From positions 62,001 to 126,000 of the forward strand of contig NZ_SMFU01000007.1 of the NCBI RefSeq assembly GCF_004339595.1: a stretch of 64,000 bases of DNA, read 5' to 3'. The DNA is from Marinobacterium mangrovicola. GTDB taxonomy: Bacteria; Pseudomonadota; Gammaproteobacteria; Pseudomonadales; Balneatricaceae. Below, one piece after another: positions 7,318 to 15,968 of the stretch. Under the pieces are notes generated by a model. That model was not told the DNA's origin. It made no database searches and saw only the letters and a program-made list of their open reading frames with translations. The first letter of the stretch is position 1; every line of letters begins with the position of its first letter. A program made the position numbers and the translations under genes.

Positions 7318-9413
7318 TCAGCCCTCTTGAGCAGGGGGGGAGTCTGTTGCGCTGTGGCGAGTCGTTCTGACAGATCGATCATATCCAGAGTGATTGCCGC
7401 ACCTTCCTTGAGAATCGCTTCCGCTTCCTGATTGATCGGCATGCCCTGGTCGTCCTTGGGCAGCTCATCATCCAGGTCGGTCAGGTTTTCCAGCGGCGTT
7501 TCACCCTTGGCGGTGCGGCGACGGTTTTCAGCGCTTAACAACCAGGTTTCAGCCTCGTCGCGCTCCCGCTTTAATTTCTCTTCGTTCAGCGTTACTCGAG
7601 TGCTGGCCTTCTTCTCTTTCAGGTGAGCGATCTGCTCTTCCATGAAATTGAAGTCCGGATCTTCGACGGTACGCTGCTGGTGGCGGTTTTTCAGCTCCGG
7701 CAGCATGCTGTCAAACGATGGGAAATGGCCATAGCGAACCGGGCGCACCTTGTCCCAGGGCAGGGCGGAATCCAGTGCACTTTCGCCGATCTCGTTTTCG
7801 TCGTACAGGGTCGGCAGCTCGATATCGGGTACCACGCCCTTGTCCTGGGTGCTCTCGCCGGAGATACGGTAGAACTTGGAGTGGGTCAGCTTGATCTGGC
7901 CGTGATCGATCGGTTCAACCACCTGTACAGTACCCTTGCCGAAGCTGCGGCTACCGACGATCAAGCCACGGTTATAGTCCTGGATTGCGCCGGCGAAGAT
8001 CTCGGAAGCGGAGGCGCTAAGGCGGTTGATCAGCACGGTCATCGGGCCGTTCCAGGCTACATCCGGATCGAAGTCACCCAGAATATCGATGCGGTCTTCC
8101 GGATCGCGGATCTGTACGGTGGGGCCGCGGCTGATAAACAGGCCAACCAGCTCATTGGCTTCGCGCAGGGAGCCGCCGCCGTTGTTGCGCAGATCGATCA
8201 CCAGGCCTTCGACCTGCTGCTGCTTGAGCTCGTCGATCAGCTTGTGAACGTCGCGGGTGGTGCTTTTGTAGTTGGGATCGCCGCTCTGAAGAGCCGCGAA
8301 ATCGATGTAGAAGGTCGGAATAGTGATGACGCCTACGCGGTGAGTTTCACCGCCGTGTTCCAGCTCAATCACGCGGCTTTTCGCTGCCTGCTCTTCCAGT
8401 TTGACCTTGGAACGCACCAGACGGACCGTTTTGCGGGTGGACTGATCCACCGCATCGGACGGAATAACCTGCAGACGCACCACGGTGTCTTTCGGACCAC
8501 GGATCAGCTGCACCACGTCATCGAGACGCCAGCCGACGATATCTTCAAAGTCGCCATCCTCACCCTGAGCGACGCCAACGATTTTGTCCGCAGCCTTCAG
8601 CTGGCCGCTTTTCTCAGCCGGGCCGGCGGGAACCAGGCGGACGATCTTGGTCATCTCATCTTCGCTGGAGAGCACCGCACCTATGCCTTCCAGCGACAGG
8701 CTCATATTGATCTTGAAACTTTCAGCGGTGACCGGTGAGAAGTACTGGGTGTGGGGGTCCAGTTCAGCGGTCAGTGCATTGACGTAGGTCTGGAAGACGT
8801 CTTCGCTCTTGGCCTGTTCGGCACGCTGTTTCTGTGAGCGGTAGCGCTTGAGCAGCACTTCGCGGGCGTCATCGACAGTCTTGTCGGCGAGCTTCAGGCT
8901 GAGCAGGGCGTTTTTCACGCGGCGGCGCCAGAAATCGTCCATCTCCGCTTCGGACTCGATCCAGGGAGCCTCTTCCCGTGCCAGATCGATCGATTCATCC
9001 GCGTTGAAGTCGTAGTCAACGGAATCGTCTTCAAGTCGGCTGATGACATAGTCCAGACGCTCAAGCTGGCGCTTCTCGAAACGGTTGAAGATGTTGTATG
9101 CGGCGGAAAGATCGCCGGCGAGAAGCTGGTCGTCGAGCTGGTCGCGAAGCGGCTCAAACTCGGCGATATCGGATGCGTAGAAATAGCTGCGACCGGGATC
9201 AAGGCGCTCCAGATACCGATCGAACAGCTCGCTGGACAGCTCGTTGTCGATAGCCACCTTGTTGTAGTGGCCCCGCTGCAGGGTGTCGACCACTTCGGTC
9301 AGCGTCTGATTGTGGATCGGTTCAGGACTCAAACGGGCCTGGGCCGGCAGGCTGATCACCAGGGCGCCAACTAGCGCCGGAACAAGTGTGAGGGCCTTGA
9401 AATGTTTCTTCAT
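7314..9413 (-). CDS. prc: Carboxy-terminal (tail-specific) processing protease Prc
   Basis: This periplasmic S41 serine protease cleaves proteins from non-polar C-termini and trims cell-wall hydrolases and lipoproteins. The 699-residue protein (E. coli Prc has 682) begins with a signal peptide ending LPAQA. A PDZ domain lies in the 240-330 region (SLEGIGAVLSSEDEMTKIV and following). The catalytic core contains SASASEIFAG and, 25 residues on, SFGKGTVQ, supplying the Ser-Lys dyad. The long C-terminal region is typical of Prc rather than of the short CtpA type. Upstream is a divergent promoter region shared with the FKBP gene; downstream it overlaps a membrane protein by four bases. Confidence 0.95.
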   Translation of the reverse strand: MKKHFKALTLVPALVGALVISLPAQARLSPEPIHNQTLTEVVDTLQRGHYNKVAIDNELSSELFDRYLERLDPGRSYFYASDIAEFEPLRDQLDDQLLAGDLSAAYNIFNRFEKRQLERLDYVISRLEDDSVDYDFNADESIDLAREEAPWIESEAEMDDFWRRRVKNALLSLKLADKTVDDAREVLLKRYRSQKQRAEQAKSEDVFQTYVNALTAELDPHTQYFSPVTAESFKINMSLSLEGIGAVLSSEDEMTKIVRLVPAGPAEKSGQLKAADKIVGVAQGEDGDFEDIVGWRLDDVVQLIRGPKDTVVRLQVIPSDAVDQSTRKTVRLVRSKVKLEEQAAKSRVIELEHGGETHRVGVITIPTFYIDFAALQSGDPNYKSTTRDVHKLIDELKQQQVEGLVIDLRNNGGGSLREANELVGLFISRGPTVQIRDPEDRIDILGDFDPDVAWNGPMTVLINRLSASASEIFAGAIQDYNRGLIVGSRSFGKGTVQVVEPIDHGQIKLTHSKFYRISGESTQDKGVVPDIELPTLYDENEIGESALDSALPWDKVRPVRYGHFPSFDSMLPELKNRHQQRTVEDPDFNFMEEQIAHLKEKKASTRVTLNEEKLKRERDEAETWLLSAENRRRTAKGETPLENLTDLDDELPKDDQGMPINQEAEAILKEGAAITLDMIDLSERLATAQQTPPLLKRAE

Positions 9414-9553
9414 CGGGAAGGAGGGCTCCAGATCGTTCGTTTATAACTCGGACCCGTTCCATTAGTTCCGAGTTCCGCTGGCCGGACTTTCGAGTGTAGT
9501 CAGGCATCTAAGTAATGTAAAATCAGTATTTTGTACCTGTTATGGGGCTTGCG

Positions 9554-10096
9554 ATGAGATATTCCAGGCGTTGGCTGCGAAGTGGTGCAGTTTTGTGCCT
9601 TAGTGCGGCGGTTTTGATGCTGAACGGCTGCGGTGAAGATCCGGAAGAAGAGCGTTTTCGCCAGGAACTGCTGGATAAAGCGCTGAATGACGACACCCGC
9701 CGTGCCGGCGACGCGTTTCTTGCAGAAAACGCCAAAGCATCGGGCGTAGAGGTGAAACCGTCCGGTTTGCAATACAAAGTGTTGCGTGAAGGCGAAGGCG
9801 CAAGCCCCGGTCCGCAGGATGTGGTTGTGGTTCACTACGAGGGCACCAACATCGATGGCGAAGTATTCGACAGCTCCTACAAACGAGGTGAGCCGGCGCG
9901 TTTCCCGCTGAACCAGGTGATCCGGGGCTGGAGCGAGGGGCTGATGGATATGAAACCTGGCGGTGAGCGTATGCTCTATCTGCCGGCTGATTTGGCCTAT
10001 GGCGCCCGCAGTCCTTCACCGGCGATACCGGCCAACTCGGCGCTGATCTTCAAAGTCGAGCTGCTGGAAGTCCAGAACGCTGCAACAGGAGAGTGA
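9554..10096 (+). CDS. FKBP-type peptidyl-prolyl isomerase, lipoprotein
   Basis: The product has a basic N-terminus, a hydrophobic stretch and a lipobox ending LMLNGC, so it is probably a lipoprotein facing the periplasm. An N-terminal helical segment precedes an FKBP domain with [19 protein letters not shown], a GW (IRGWSEGL) and a C-terminal [12 protein letters not shown], all family hallmarks. An earlier ATG at 9542 is in frame; I prefer 9554 because a GGGG lies six bases upstream and because it gives a normal signal. Its stop lies one base before the aminopeptidase start, suggesting one operon. Confidence 0.9.
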   Translation: MRYSRRWLRSGAVLCLSAAVLMLNGCGEDPEEERFRQELLDKALNDDTRRAGDAFLAENAKASGVEVKPSGLQYKVLREGEGASPGPQDVVVVHYEGTNIDGEVFDSSYKRGEPARFPLNQVIRGWSEGLMDMKPGGERMLYLPADLAYGARSPSPAIPANSALIFKVELLEVQNAATGE

Positions 10097-10097
10097 T

Positions 10098-11387
10098 ATG
10101 TCGAGCACCCCATTCAATGCTGAACTGATCAAATTTCTCGATGCATCGCCAACCCCCTGGCACGCGGTGCGCTCCATGCAGGAAAGGCTCAGTGCGGCAG
10201 GTTTTACCGAACTGGTTGAGCAGGAGAGCTGGTCGCTGGAGCCCGGTGCCGGTTATTTCATCTGTCGTAACGGCTCTTCGATCATTGCCTGGCGTCAGCC
10301 GCAGGGCACAGAGCCCGAGAAGAGTGGCTGGCGCCTGGTGGGCGCTCATACCGATTCGCCCTGCCTTAAGGTAAAACCGCAGCCGGAGCTGTTGCGCAAG
10401 GGCTATTTCCAGCTCGGTGTCGAGGTCTACGGCGGTGCGCTGCTGAACCCCTGGTTTGACCGTGACCTGTCACTGGCGGGCCGCGTCAGCTGGCGTGATG
10501 AGGCCGGTGAGCTGCACAGCTCGCTGATCGATTTCGAACGTGCGGTGGCGACCATTCCCAGTCTGGCGATCCACCTGGACCGGGAGGCTAACTCCAGCCG
10601 TGCCATCAACGCCCAGACCTATCTGCCGGCACTGCTGTGCCAGGCAGAGGAAAAGCCCGACTTCCGCAAGTTGCTGGCTGAGCGGCTCAGCGCTGAGGGT
10701 GAAAAAGAGGTGGCCAAGGTTCTCGATTACGAACTTTGTTTCTACGATACCCAGGGCGCTGCGGAAGTGGGCCTTGAGGGTGATTTCATCGCTTCAGCGC
10801 GGCTGGATAACCTGCTCAGCTGCTTTATCGGCCTCAAGGCGCTGATCGATGCCAAGCCGGGTGTCGGCCAGGTGCTGGTGTGTAACGATCATGAAGAAGT
10901 AGGCAGTCTCAGTGCCTCCGGAGCCCAGGGGCCGATGCTGAAGCAGTGGCTGGAGCGTGTGATGCCTGATGCCGAAAAGCGTAACCGGGCGCTGTCGGTT
11001 TCCATGCTGATTTCCGCGGATAACGCCCATGGCGTACATCCGAACTTCAGCGACAAACATGATGAAAACCACGGCCCGCTGCTTAACCAGGGGCCGGTGA
11101 TCAAGATCAACGCCAACCAGCGCTACGCCAGCAACAGCGAAACCAGCGCCGTATTCCGTCATCTGGCAGAAGAGCAGGGCGTGGCGGTGCAGAGCTTTGT
11201 GGTGCGCTCCGATATGGGCTGTGGCAGCACTATCGGGCCGATCACGGCGGCGGAGCTGGGCGTGCCGACCCTGGATATCGGCGTGCCTCAGTTCGCTATG
11301 CACTCCATCCGCGAGATCTGCGGCAGTCGTGATGCTGAGGCGCTGAGCAAGGTGCTGACACCGTTCTTCGAACGCGTGAAAATCTGA
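10098..11387 (+). CDS. apeB: M18 family (aspartyl) aminopeptidase
   Basis: This is a cytosolic zinc aminopeptidase that removes N-terminal acidic residues. The 429-residue protein has the M18 signatures: [14 protein letters not shown] (first zinc histidine), CNDHEEVGS (catalytic and zinc acidic residues), [10 protein letters not shown] and a C-terminal [12 protein letters not shown] with the last zinc histidine. Length and order fit the family. It starts one base after the FKBP gene and is followed by a GC hairpin. Confidence 0.95.
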   Translation: MSSTPFNAELIKFLDASPTPWHAVRSMQERLSAAGFTELVEQESWSLEPGAGYFICRNGSSIIAWRQPQGTEPEKSGWRLVGAHTDSPCLKVKPQPELLRKGYFQLGVEVYGGALLNPWFDRDLSLAGRVSWRDEAGELHSSLIDFERAVATIPSLAIHLDREANSSRAINAQTYLPALLCQAEEKPDFRKLLAERLSAEGEKEVAKVLDYELCFYDTQGAAEVGLEGDFIASARLDNLLSCFIGLKALIDAKPGVGQVLVCNDHEEVGSLSASGAQGPMLKQWLERVMPDAEKRNRALSVSMLISADNAHGVHPNFSDKHDENHGPLLNQGPVIKINANQRYASNSETSAVFRHLAEEQGVAVQSFVVRSDMGCGSTIGPITAAELGVPTLDIGVPQFAMHSIREICGSRDAEALSKVLTPFFERVKI

Positions 11388-11393
11388 TCCCCA

Positions 11394-11414
11394 CGGCGGG
11401 CGTTCTGCCCGCCG
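11394..11414 (+). terminator. Hairpin terminator after apeB
   Basis: An 8-bp stem CGGCGGGC (11394-11401) with GCCCGCCG (11407-11414) around a 5-base loop sits seven bases after the apeB stop. The following tract is TCTTCCTGAGTTTT, which is only moderately T-rich. Confidence 0.65.
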
Positions 11415-11531
11415 TCTTCCTGAGTTTTACCCTGTGCAGTCAATGTCTGACCCCGGTCATCCCGCCTGACGCTTAAGTTGAGAACTCGCTGTGATGTGCC
11501 ATTCTGAAGTTAAAATCTTCAGGGGTTTGCT

Positions 11532-11624
11532 ATGCGACAAGAGCAGCAATACCGTCGATTCTTTCTGCACCGCGCTGCCGTTTCCGGACTGCGTTCCCTG
11601 ACCCTCAATTCACGGTTGAGCTGA
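11532..11624 (+). other. Possible 30-residue leader ORF before the ligase gene
   Basis: An ATG with an AGGGG seven bases upstream opens a 30-codon frame. The product is basic (MRQEQQYRRFFLHRAAVSG and so on) and ends seven bases before the ligase start. It has no recognisable family. It could be a real small gene, a translation leader or chance. The rest of the 11415-11631 gap shows nothing else. Confidence 0.22.
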
Positions 11625-11631
11625 GGCGCGT

Positions 11632-13119
11632 ATGGGACAGGCGATCAGCAATGCCAGCTATTCCGACCGTTCCCTGCAGCGCTTCCAGAAGCGCCTCCTG
11701 ACCGATCTCGATGTGCTGGCTCAGGTGCTGGCACGACCAAGATTTGGCCAGGGTGCACGCACCTTTGGCGCTGAGCTGGAGCTATATATCGTTAATGACC
11801 AGGGGCGTCCGGTGGACGCTAATGCGGAGATCCAGAAGGCGCTGGATGATCCACTCGTGACCCTGGAGCTGAACCGCTACAACCTGGAATACAACCTGGC
11901 ACCTACCCGCATTAAAGGTCAGCCGTTCTCCGCCATGGAGGCGCAGATCAGTGACGCGCTGCGACGGCTGAACGAGACGGCGACGGATTTCAACGCCCGC
12001 ATCATACCCGTCGGTATCCTGCCGACATTAAAGCGACGCGATTTCGGCCCGGCTCATATGACCGATCTGAAACGCTACCACTGTCTGACCCAGCGCCTGG
12101 CGGATCTGCGCGGCAAGCTGTTTTCGGTGAAGATCAACGGCGCTGAACCGGTGGAACTGCGCTCCCGGGATCTAACCCTGGAGGGCGCCAACACCTCGCT
12201 GCAGCTGCACTACCGGGTGGAGCCCAAAGCCTACGCACGTATTTTTAACGCCATTCAATTGGCCACGCCGATAGCGCTGGGGGTCGCCTGCAATTCGCCG
12301 TTTATGCTTGGGCGAAGGCTGTGGCACGAAACCCGGATACCGCTGTTCAAACACGCCATCGACGGATATACCCGCGATCTGCGCGATGCTCATCTGCCAT
12401 CCCGTGTGGATCTGGGCAACGGTTGGGTACGCGAGGGCATTCATGAGCTTTTCGCCGAGAATGTTTACCTGCACCCGCCGTTGCTGCCGATCTGCAGCAA
12501 GGAAAACCCGCAGGCGGTGTTCGATGCCGGCGAGGTGCCAGAGCTCTATCAGCTCCAGCTGCACCAGGGCACGGTCTGGCCCTGGAACCGCGCTATCTAC
12601 GATTCTTCGGGTAAGGGGCATGTGCGTATCGAACTGCGGGCATTGCCAGCGGGACCGAGTGCCTGCGATATGATGGCGAATGCCGCGTTTCTACTGGGGC
12701 TGGCGGAAGGTCTGGCGCCGGAGATGGAGCGCTATACCGCGGCGATGCCCTATCAGACCCTGGTCTACAATTTTTACCGTGCTGCACAGCAGGGGATGGA
12801 GGCCGAGTTGCTCTGGCCCAGGGAAAAGGGTGGCGGGTTCCACACAACCACACCCTGCGATCTGGCGCTGAAACTGCTGCCTCTGGCTGCCCAGGGGCTG
12901 AACGGCATCGGCATCGACAAAGCAGACGTTGATTACTACCTGGGCCTGATCGAAGAGCGCCTTAAAGCCAGAGTGAGCGGTGCCAGCTGGCAGCTGCGTC
13001 AGTTTGAGCGTTTGCATAAATCACACAAACGGCACCTGGCCATGTCACGCTTGATGCAGAACTACATGGCGAGCAGTCATGACAATCTGCCGGTTGCCCG
13101 CTGGAAAAATATCGATTGA
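11632..13119 (+). CDS. Glutamate-cysteine ligase-like (GCS2-type) carboxylate-amine ligase
   Basis: The 495-residue protein belongs to the glutamate-cysteine ligase superfamily. It has TFGAELELYIV near residue 45, the acidic ATP/metal motif LELNRYNLEYNLAP, TLEGANTSLQLHYRV, and the later VRIELRALPAGPSACDM. The family joins an amino acid to another amine through an acyl phosphate. It is not the enteric gshA type, and whether glutathione or another peptide is made cannot be told from sequence. A GAGG ribosome site precedes the ATG. The next gene, 42 bases on, is an aspartoacylase-like hydrolase, suggesting that the pair makes and breaks, or otherwise works on, the same amide. Confidence 0.82.
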   Translation: MGQAISNASYSDRSLQRFQKRLLTDLDVLAQVLARPRFGQGARTFGAELELYIVNDQGRPVDANAEIQKALDDPLVTLELNRYNLEYNLAPTRIKGQPFSAMEAQISDALRRLNETATDFNARIIPVGILPTLKRRDFGPAHMTDLKRYHCLTQRLADLRGKLFSVKINGAEPVELRSRDLTLEGANTSLQLHYRVEPKAYARIFNAIQLATPIALGVACNSPFMLGRRLWHETRIPLFKHAIDGYTRDLRDAHLPSRVDLGNGWVREGIHELFAENVYLHPPLLPICSKENPQAVFDAGEVPELYQLQLHQGTVWPWNRAIYDSSGKGHVRIELRALPAGPSACDMMANAAFLLGLAEGLAPEMERYTAAMPYQTLVYNFYRAAQQGMEAELLWPREKGGGFHTTTPCDLALKLLPLAAQGLNGIGIDKADVDYYLGLIEERLKARVSGASWQLRQFERLHKSHKRHLAMSRLMQNYMASSHDNLPVARWKNID

Positions 13120-13161
13120 AGCGTTGCACATTTCAGGTTTTGTAGCGGAAAAAGAGGGAGC

Positions 13162-14202
13162 ATGACCAACGATCCGATCCGTGTGCTGGAAGCGTCTCCC
13201 CGGTGTAATTGGGGAGAGACCTCGGGTGATTTTCTGCAACGCCTGGGTGGCACCACGCTGATACTGATTCCGGGGCGGGACCGCAGTCGCTGCCGAGCGG
13301 TGGCGACCCTGCTGCACGGTAACGAGCCGTCCGGCACCCACGCACTGCATCGCTATCTGCGCACTGGCCAGGAGCCAGCGGTGGACCTGCTCTGCTTTGT
13401 GGTGTCGGTGGAGACCGCGCTGCATGAGCGGTTGTTTCTTTACCGGCATCTACCGGGGCTGCGCGATATGAACCGCTGCTTTCAGCCACCCTTTAACGAT
13501 CTACCGGGCCAGGTGGCGCAGCGGATGATGCAGTTGCTGGACCAGTACCAGCCGGAATGCGTGATCGATATTCATAATACCTCCGGTGCGGGCCCGGCGT
13601 TTGGCGTGGTCTCCCATGAAGACGCCTTGCACGAAGCGCTGGTCTGTCTGTTTACCCACCACCTGGTGGTCACCGATCTGCGCCTGGGGGCGTTGATGGA
13701 ACTGAGCAGGCCTGGTCGTCCGGTCGTGACCATTGAATGCGGCGGAGCGGGGGATGCCCGTGCCGACCGGGTCGCCTACGAAGGGCTGGTGCGCTATGCG
13801 GAGAAAGATCGGGTATTGAAGCTCGAGAGCGGGCAGAGGATGGAGCTCTATCACAGCCCGGTGCGGCTGGAATTGGCCAGTGGTGCGACCCTGGCGTTTG
13901 ATACCCGCCCGGTGGCCGGGATGGATCTGACGGTGCCGCCGGATCTGGAGAGATTCAACTTTGGTACGGCGCCAGAAGGGACCTTTATCGGTTGGGTTGG
14001 ACCGAACAGCCGACAGCGCTTCAGTGCCCGTAACGGCAACGGCATAGACCGCTTTGATGAATGGTTCAGAGTGGATGATCAGCGGCTGCTGACCGCTCAG
14101 CCGCTGAGGTTGTTCATGGTAACCCACCGCCAGGACATCGCGCTGAGCGACTGCCTGTTCTATGCGGCACCTGAAGCGGGACACAGTCGGCTGGATAGCT
14201 GA
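13162..14202 (+). CDS. Succinylglutamate desuccinylase/aspartoacylase-family amidohydrolase
   Basis: The 346-residue protein has the zinc-carboxypeptidase-like layout of AstE/AspA enzymes. LLHGNEPSGTHAL provides the first zinc His and Glu, CVIDIHNTSGAGPAF the second His, and VVTIECGGAG the catalytic glutamate region. A beta-rich C-terminal domain follows. Members hydrolyse N-acyl amino acids. There is no arginine-succinyltransferase (ast) gene nearby, so it is unlikely to be astE itself. Its partner appears to be the ligase-like gene upstream. It converges with the nemA-like gene. Confidence 0.85.
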   Translation: MTNDPIRVLEASPRCNWGETSGDFLQRLGGTTLILIPGRDRSRCRAVATLLHGNEPSGTHALHRYLRTGQEPAVDLLCFVVSVETALHERLFLYRHLPGLRDMNRCFQPPFNDLPGQVAQRMMQLLDQYQPECVIDIHNTSGAGPAFGVVSHEDALHEALVCLFTHHLVVTDLRLGALMELSRPGRPVVTIECGGAGDARADRVAYEGLVRYAEKDRVLKLESGQRMELYHSPVRLELASGATLAFDTRPVAGMDLTVPPDLERFNFGTAPEGTFIGWVGPNSRQRFSARNGNGIDRFDEWFRVDDQRLLTAQPLRLFMVTHRQDIALSDCLFYAAPEAGHSRLDS

Positions 14203-14210
14203 CTCTGTCC
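14179..14210. terminator. Hairpin between convergent genes
   Basis: GGACACAGTC (14179-14188) pairs with GACTCTGTCC (14201-14210), with one mismatch and further pairing inward. It overlaps the end of the hydrolase gene and sits 21 bases past the end of the oppositely directed reductase gene. Confidence 0.5.
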
Positions 14211-14234
14211 GCTCAGGCTCAGGCTCAGGCTCAG
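14211..14234. repeat. (GCTCAG)4 microsatellite
   Basis: There are four perfect tandem copies of a 6-base unit. The stop codon of the old-yellow-enzyme gene (TGA on the minus strand) lies in the last copy, so a slipped copy would leave the protein unchanged. Confidence 0.9.
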
Positions 14235-15283
14235 GCCAGCGCCGGGTAGCTGGTATAGCCTTCCGGAGAGGAGGCGTAGAAAGTGCTCGGATCCGGTGTG
14301 TTCAGCTCGGCACCCTGGGCAAAGCGTGTTTCCAGGTCCGGGTTGGCGATGTAGGGCACACCGAACGCCACTGCATCTGCATTGCCGGCGTCGATCCAGG
14401 CGTTGGCGCTGTCAAAACCGAAACCTTCGTTGGCGATATAAACGCCGCCAAACAGCTTTTTCAGTTCAGGGCCCAGGCTGTCTTCACCGGCTTTTTCACG
14501 GGCGCAGATAAACGCGATGTTGCGCTTACCCAGCTCGCTGGCCACGTAGGAGTAGGTGGTCTTGCGATCGGAGTCGGACATATCATGGGCATCGGCGCGC
14601 GGCGACAGATGCACGCCGACACGATCAGCACCCCAGACACCGATCGCCGCATCGGTCACTTCCAGCAGCAGGCGGGCACGGTTTTCCAGAGAGCCGCCGT
14701 AGGCATCGGTACGCTTGTTGGTGCCATCGAGCAGGAACTGTTCCAGCAGGTAGCCGTTGGCGCCGTGGATCTCAACACCGTCAAAACCGGCGGCCTTGGC
14801 GTTGGCGGCACCCTGACGGTACGCCTCGACAATGCCGGGAATCTCATCGGTCTCCAGTGCGCGTGGTGTCTCATAGCCTTTCTGCGGACGCACCAGGCTG
14901 ACATGGCCTGCAGGCTGGATGGCGCTGGGTGCCACCGGCAGTTCACCGTCCAGGTAGATCGGGTCGGAGATACGGCCCACATGCCAGAGCTGCAGCACGA
15001 TCTTGCCGCCTTCGGCGTGAACCGCATCGGTGATCTTACGCCAGCCGGCGACCTGCTCATCGCTCCAGATTCCTGGAGTATCCGGGTAACCCACGCCCTG
15101 GGGCATGACCGAGGTGGCTTCACTGATGATCAGGCCTGCGCCAGCGCGCTGGCGGTAATATTCCAGCATCAGTTCGCCCGGAACCCGGCCTGCATCCGCG
15201 CGGCAGCGAGTCAGCGGCGCCATGATGATACGGTTGCGCAGTTCCAGTGCGCCGGCTTTAAGAGGTTGGTGAAGAGTGCTCAT
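14231..15283 (-). CDS. nemA: Alkene reductase, old yellow enzyme family (NemA-like)
   Basis: This is an FMN-dependent NAD(P)H oxidoreductase that reduces activated C=C bonds, N-ethylmaleimide or nitro-esters. The 350-residue protein shows the family's order. It begins with MAPLTRCRADAGRVP, then LQLWHVGRIS. The FMN/substrate region is GFDGVEIHGANGYLLEQFL with the paired His-Asn, followed by RTDAYGGSLENRARL, and the C-terminus is FGVPYIANPDL. Upstream on the same strand, beyond a palindromic element, lies an ArsR-type regulator, as in other nemA loci where a repressor senses electrophiles. Confidence 0.92.
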   Translation of the reverse strand: MSTLHQPLKAGALELRNRIIMAPLTRCRADAGRVPGELMLEYYRQRAGAGLIISEATSVMPQGVGYPDTPGIWSDEQVAGWRKITDAVHAEGGKIVLQLWHVGRISDPIYLDGELPVAPSAIQPAGHVSLVRPQKGYETPRALETDEIPGIVEAYRQGAANAKAAGFDGVEIHGANGYLLEQFLLDGTNKRTDAYGGSLENRARLLLEVTDAAIGVWGADRVGVHLSPRADAHDMSDSDRKTTYSYVASELGKRNIAFICAREKAGEDSLGPELKKLFGGVYIANEGFGFDSANAWIDAGNADAVAFGVPYIANPDLETRFAQGAELNTPDPSTFYASSPEGYTSYPALA

Positions 15284-15309
15284 AGCGAGGATTGCCTCCT
15301 TGGGTTGAA

Positions 15310-15448
15310 CAGGCTGTTGAAAATCTATCTGCGTTGCCGGTAGGTCGTTAAAAACAGGCTCAAAGTGCTCATTTAGTTCACTAAACTGCGCTTTTTCGCT
15401 TGTTTTTGCCTAGTTCCGGCTGCCTCGATAACGTTTTTCAACACCCTG
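15310..15448. repeat. 139-bp imperfect palindromic intergenic element
   Basis: The left arm starts CAGGCTGTTGAAAA and the right arm ends TTTTTCAACACCCTG. The arms pair with mismatches along their length (for example AAAAACAGGC with GCTTGTTTTT) and converge on a central 14-base palindrome, TTTAGTTCACTAAA (15372-15385). The centre of that palindrome coincides with the centre of the whole element. It lies between the ArsR gene and nemA and could fold into one long RNA or DNA hairpin. It resembles a MITE or REP-like intergenic repeat. No transposase is present and I found no second copy in the window. Confidence 0.75.
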
Positions 15449-15484
15449 CTAAAGCTGTTTGTTTCAGGAGGCGTAGAAAGTCAC

Positions 15485-15793
15485 TTAAAGACTTTCCCCG
15501 ATCGCCTCCAGAAAGGCCTGGATATTGGCTTCATTACGTTTGTAATAGATCCACTGACCGATCCGCTGAGTTTCCACCAGGCCCGCTTTCTGTAGTGTGG
15601 ACAGGTGAGCGGAGGTAGTGGACTGCGACAGGCCGGTCCGTTTATCGATCATGCCGGCACAGACACCGTAATCCAGCGGATGGGCCTGTTCCGCAAACCA
15701 CTCCTCAGGGTCTTTGAGCCAGGCCAGTATTTGCCGGCGAACCGGATGAGCCAGTGCCTTGATAATGGCATCGATTTCGGACGAGTCGGTCAT
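15485..15793 (-). CDS. ArsR-family transcriptional regulator
   Basis: This is a small winged-helix repressor of about 102 residues, starting MTDSSEIDAIIKALAHPVRR. It has the ArsR helix-turn-helix GLSQSTTSAHLSTLQKAGLV and the wing region TQRIGQWIYYKRNE. I chose this ATG over an in-frame start at 15841 because the family begins just before the ALAHPVRR helix and because the longer start would translate the operator-like region. No paired-cysteine metal site is obvious; the cysteine in YGVCAGMI may be a reactive sensor. It probably represses itself and the nemA-like gene downstream. Confidence 0.88.
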   Translation of the reverse strand: MTDSSEIDAIIKALAHPVRRQILAWLKDPEEWFAEQAHPLDYGVCAGMIDKRTGLSQSTTSAHLSTLQKAGLVETQRIGQWIYYKRNEANIQAFLEAIGESL

Positions 15794-15798
15794 ATTTA

Positions 15799-15838
15799 TA
15801 TCGCTTTTTATCGAAATGTATATCGTAAAAAATCGATA
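15799..15838. promoter_or_regulatory. Candidate ArsR operator
   Basis: Four ATCG cores occur at 15800, 15810, 15822 and 15832, nearly one helical turn apart. The inner pair forms an inverted repeat TATCG-N8-CGATA (15821-15838). The site is directly upstream of the ArsR start and is AT-rich, as expected for self-regulation. Confidence 0.5.
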
Positions 15839-15968
15839 CACAAGTTACGGAACATGATTTTTTTTAATAGCAGCCAGGGCTGAAGCCTGCGCATTCTCTG
15901 CTGAGCAGGCTAAAGGTACAGCGAGCGGCGATGATCCGCAAAGTAACAGAATGATAAACTGGCCAGGT

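Noticed and set aside
14162-15343. 393-codon frame on the plus strand opposite nemA
   Set aside because: Shadow of the complete old-yellow-enzyme gene; it reads through the microsatellite and lacks motifs.
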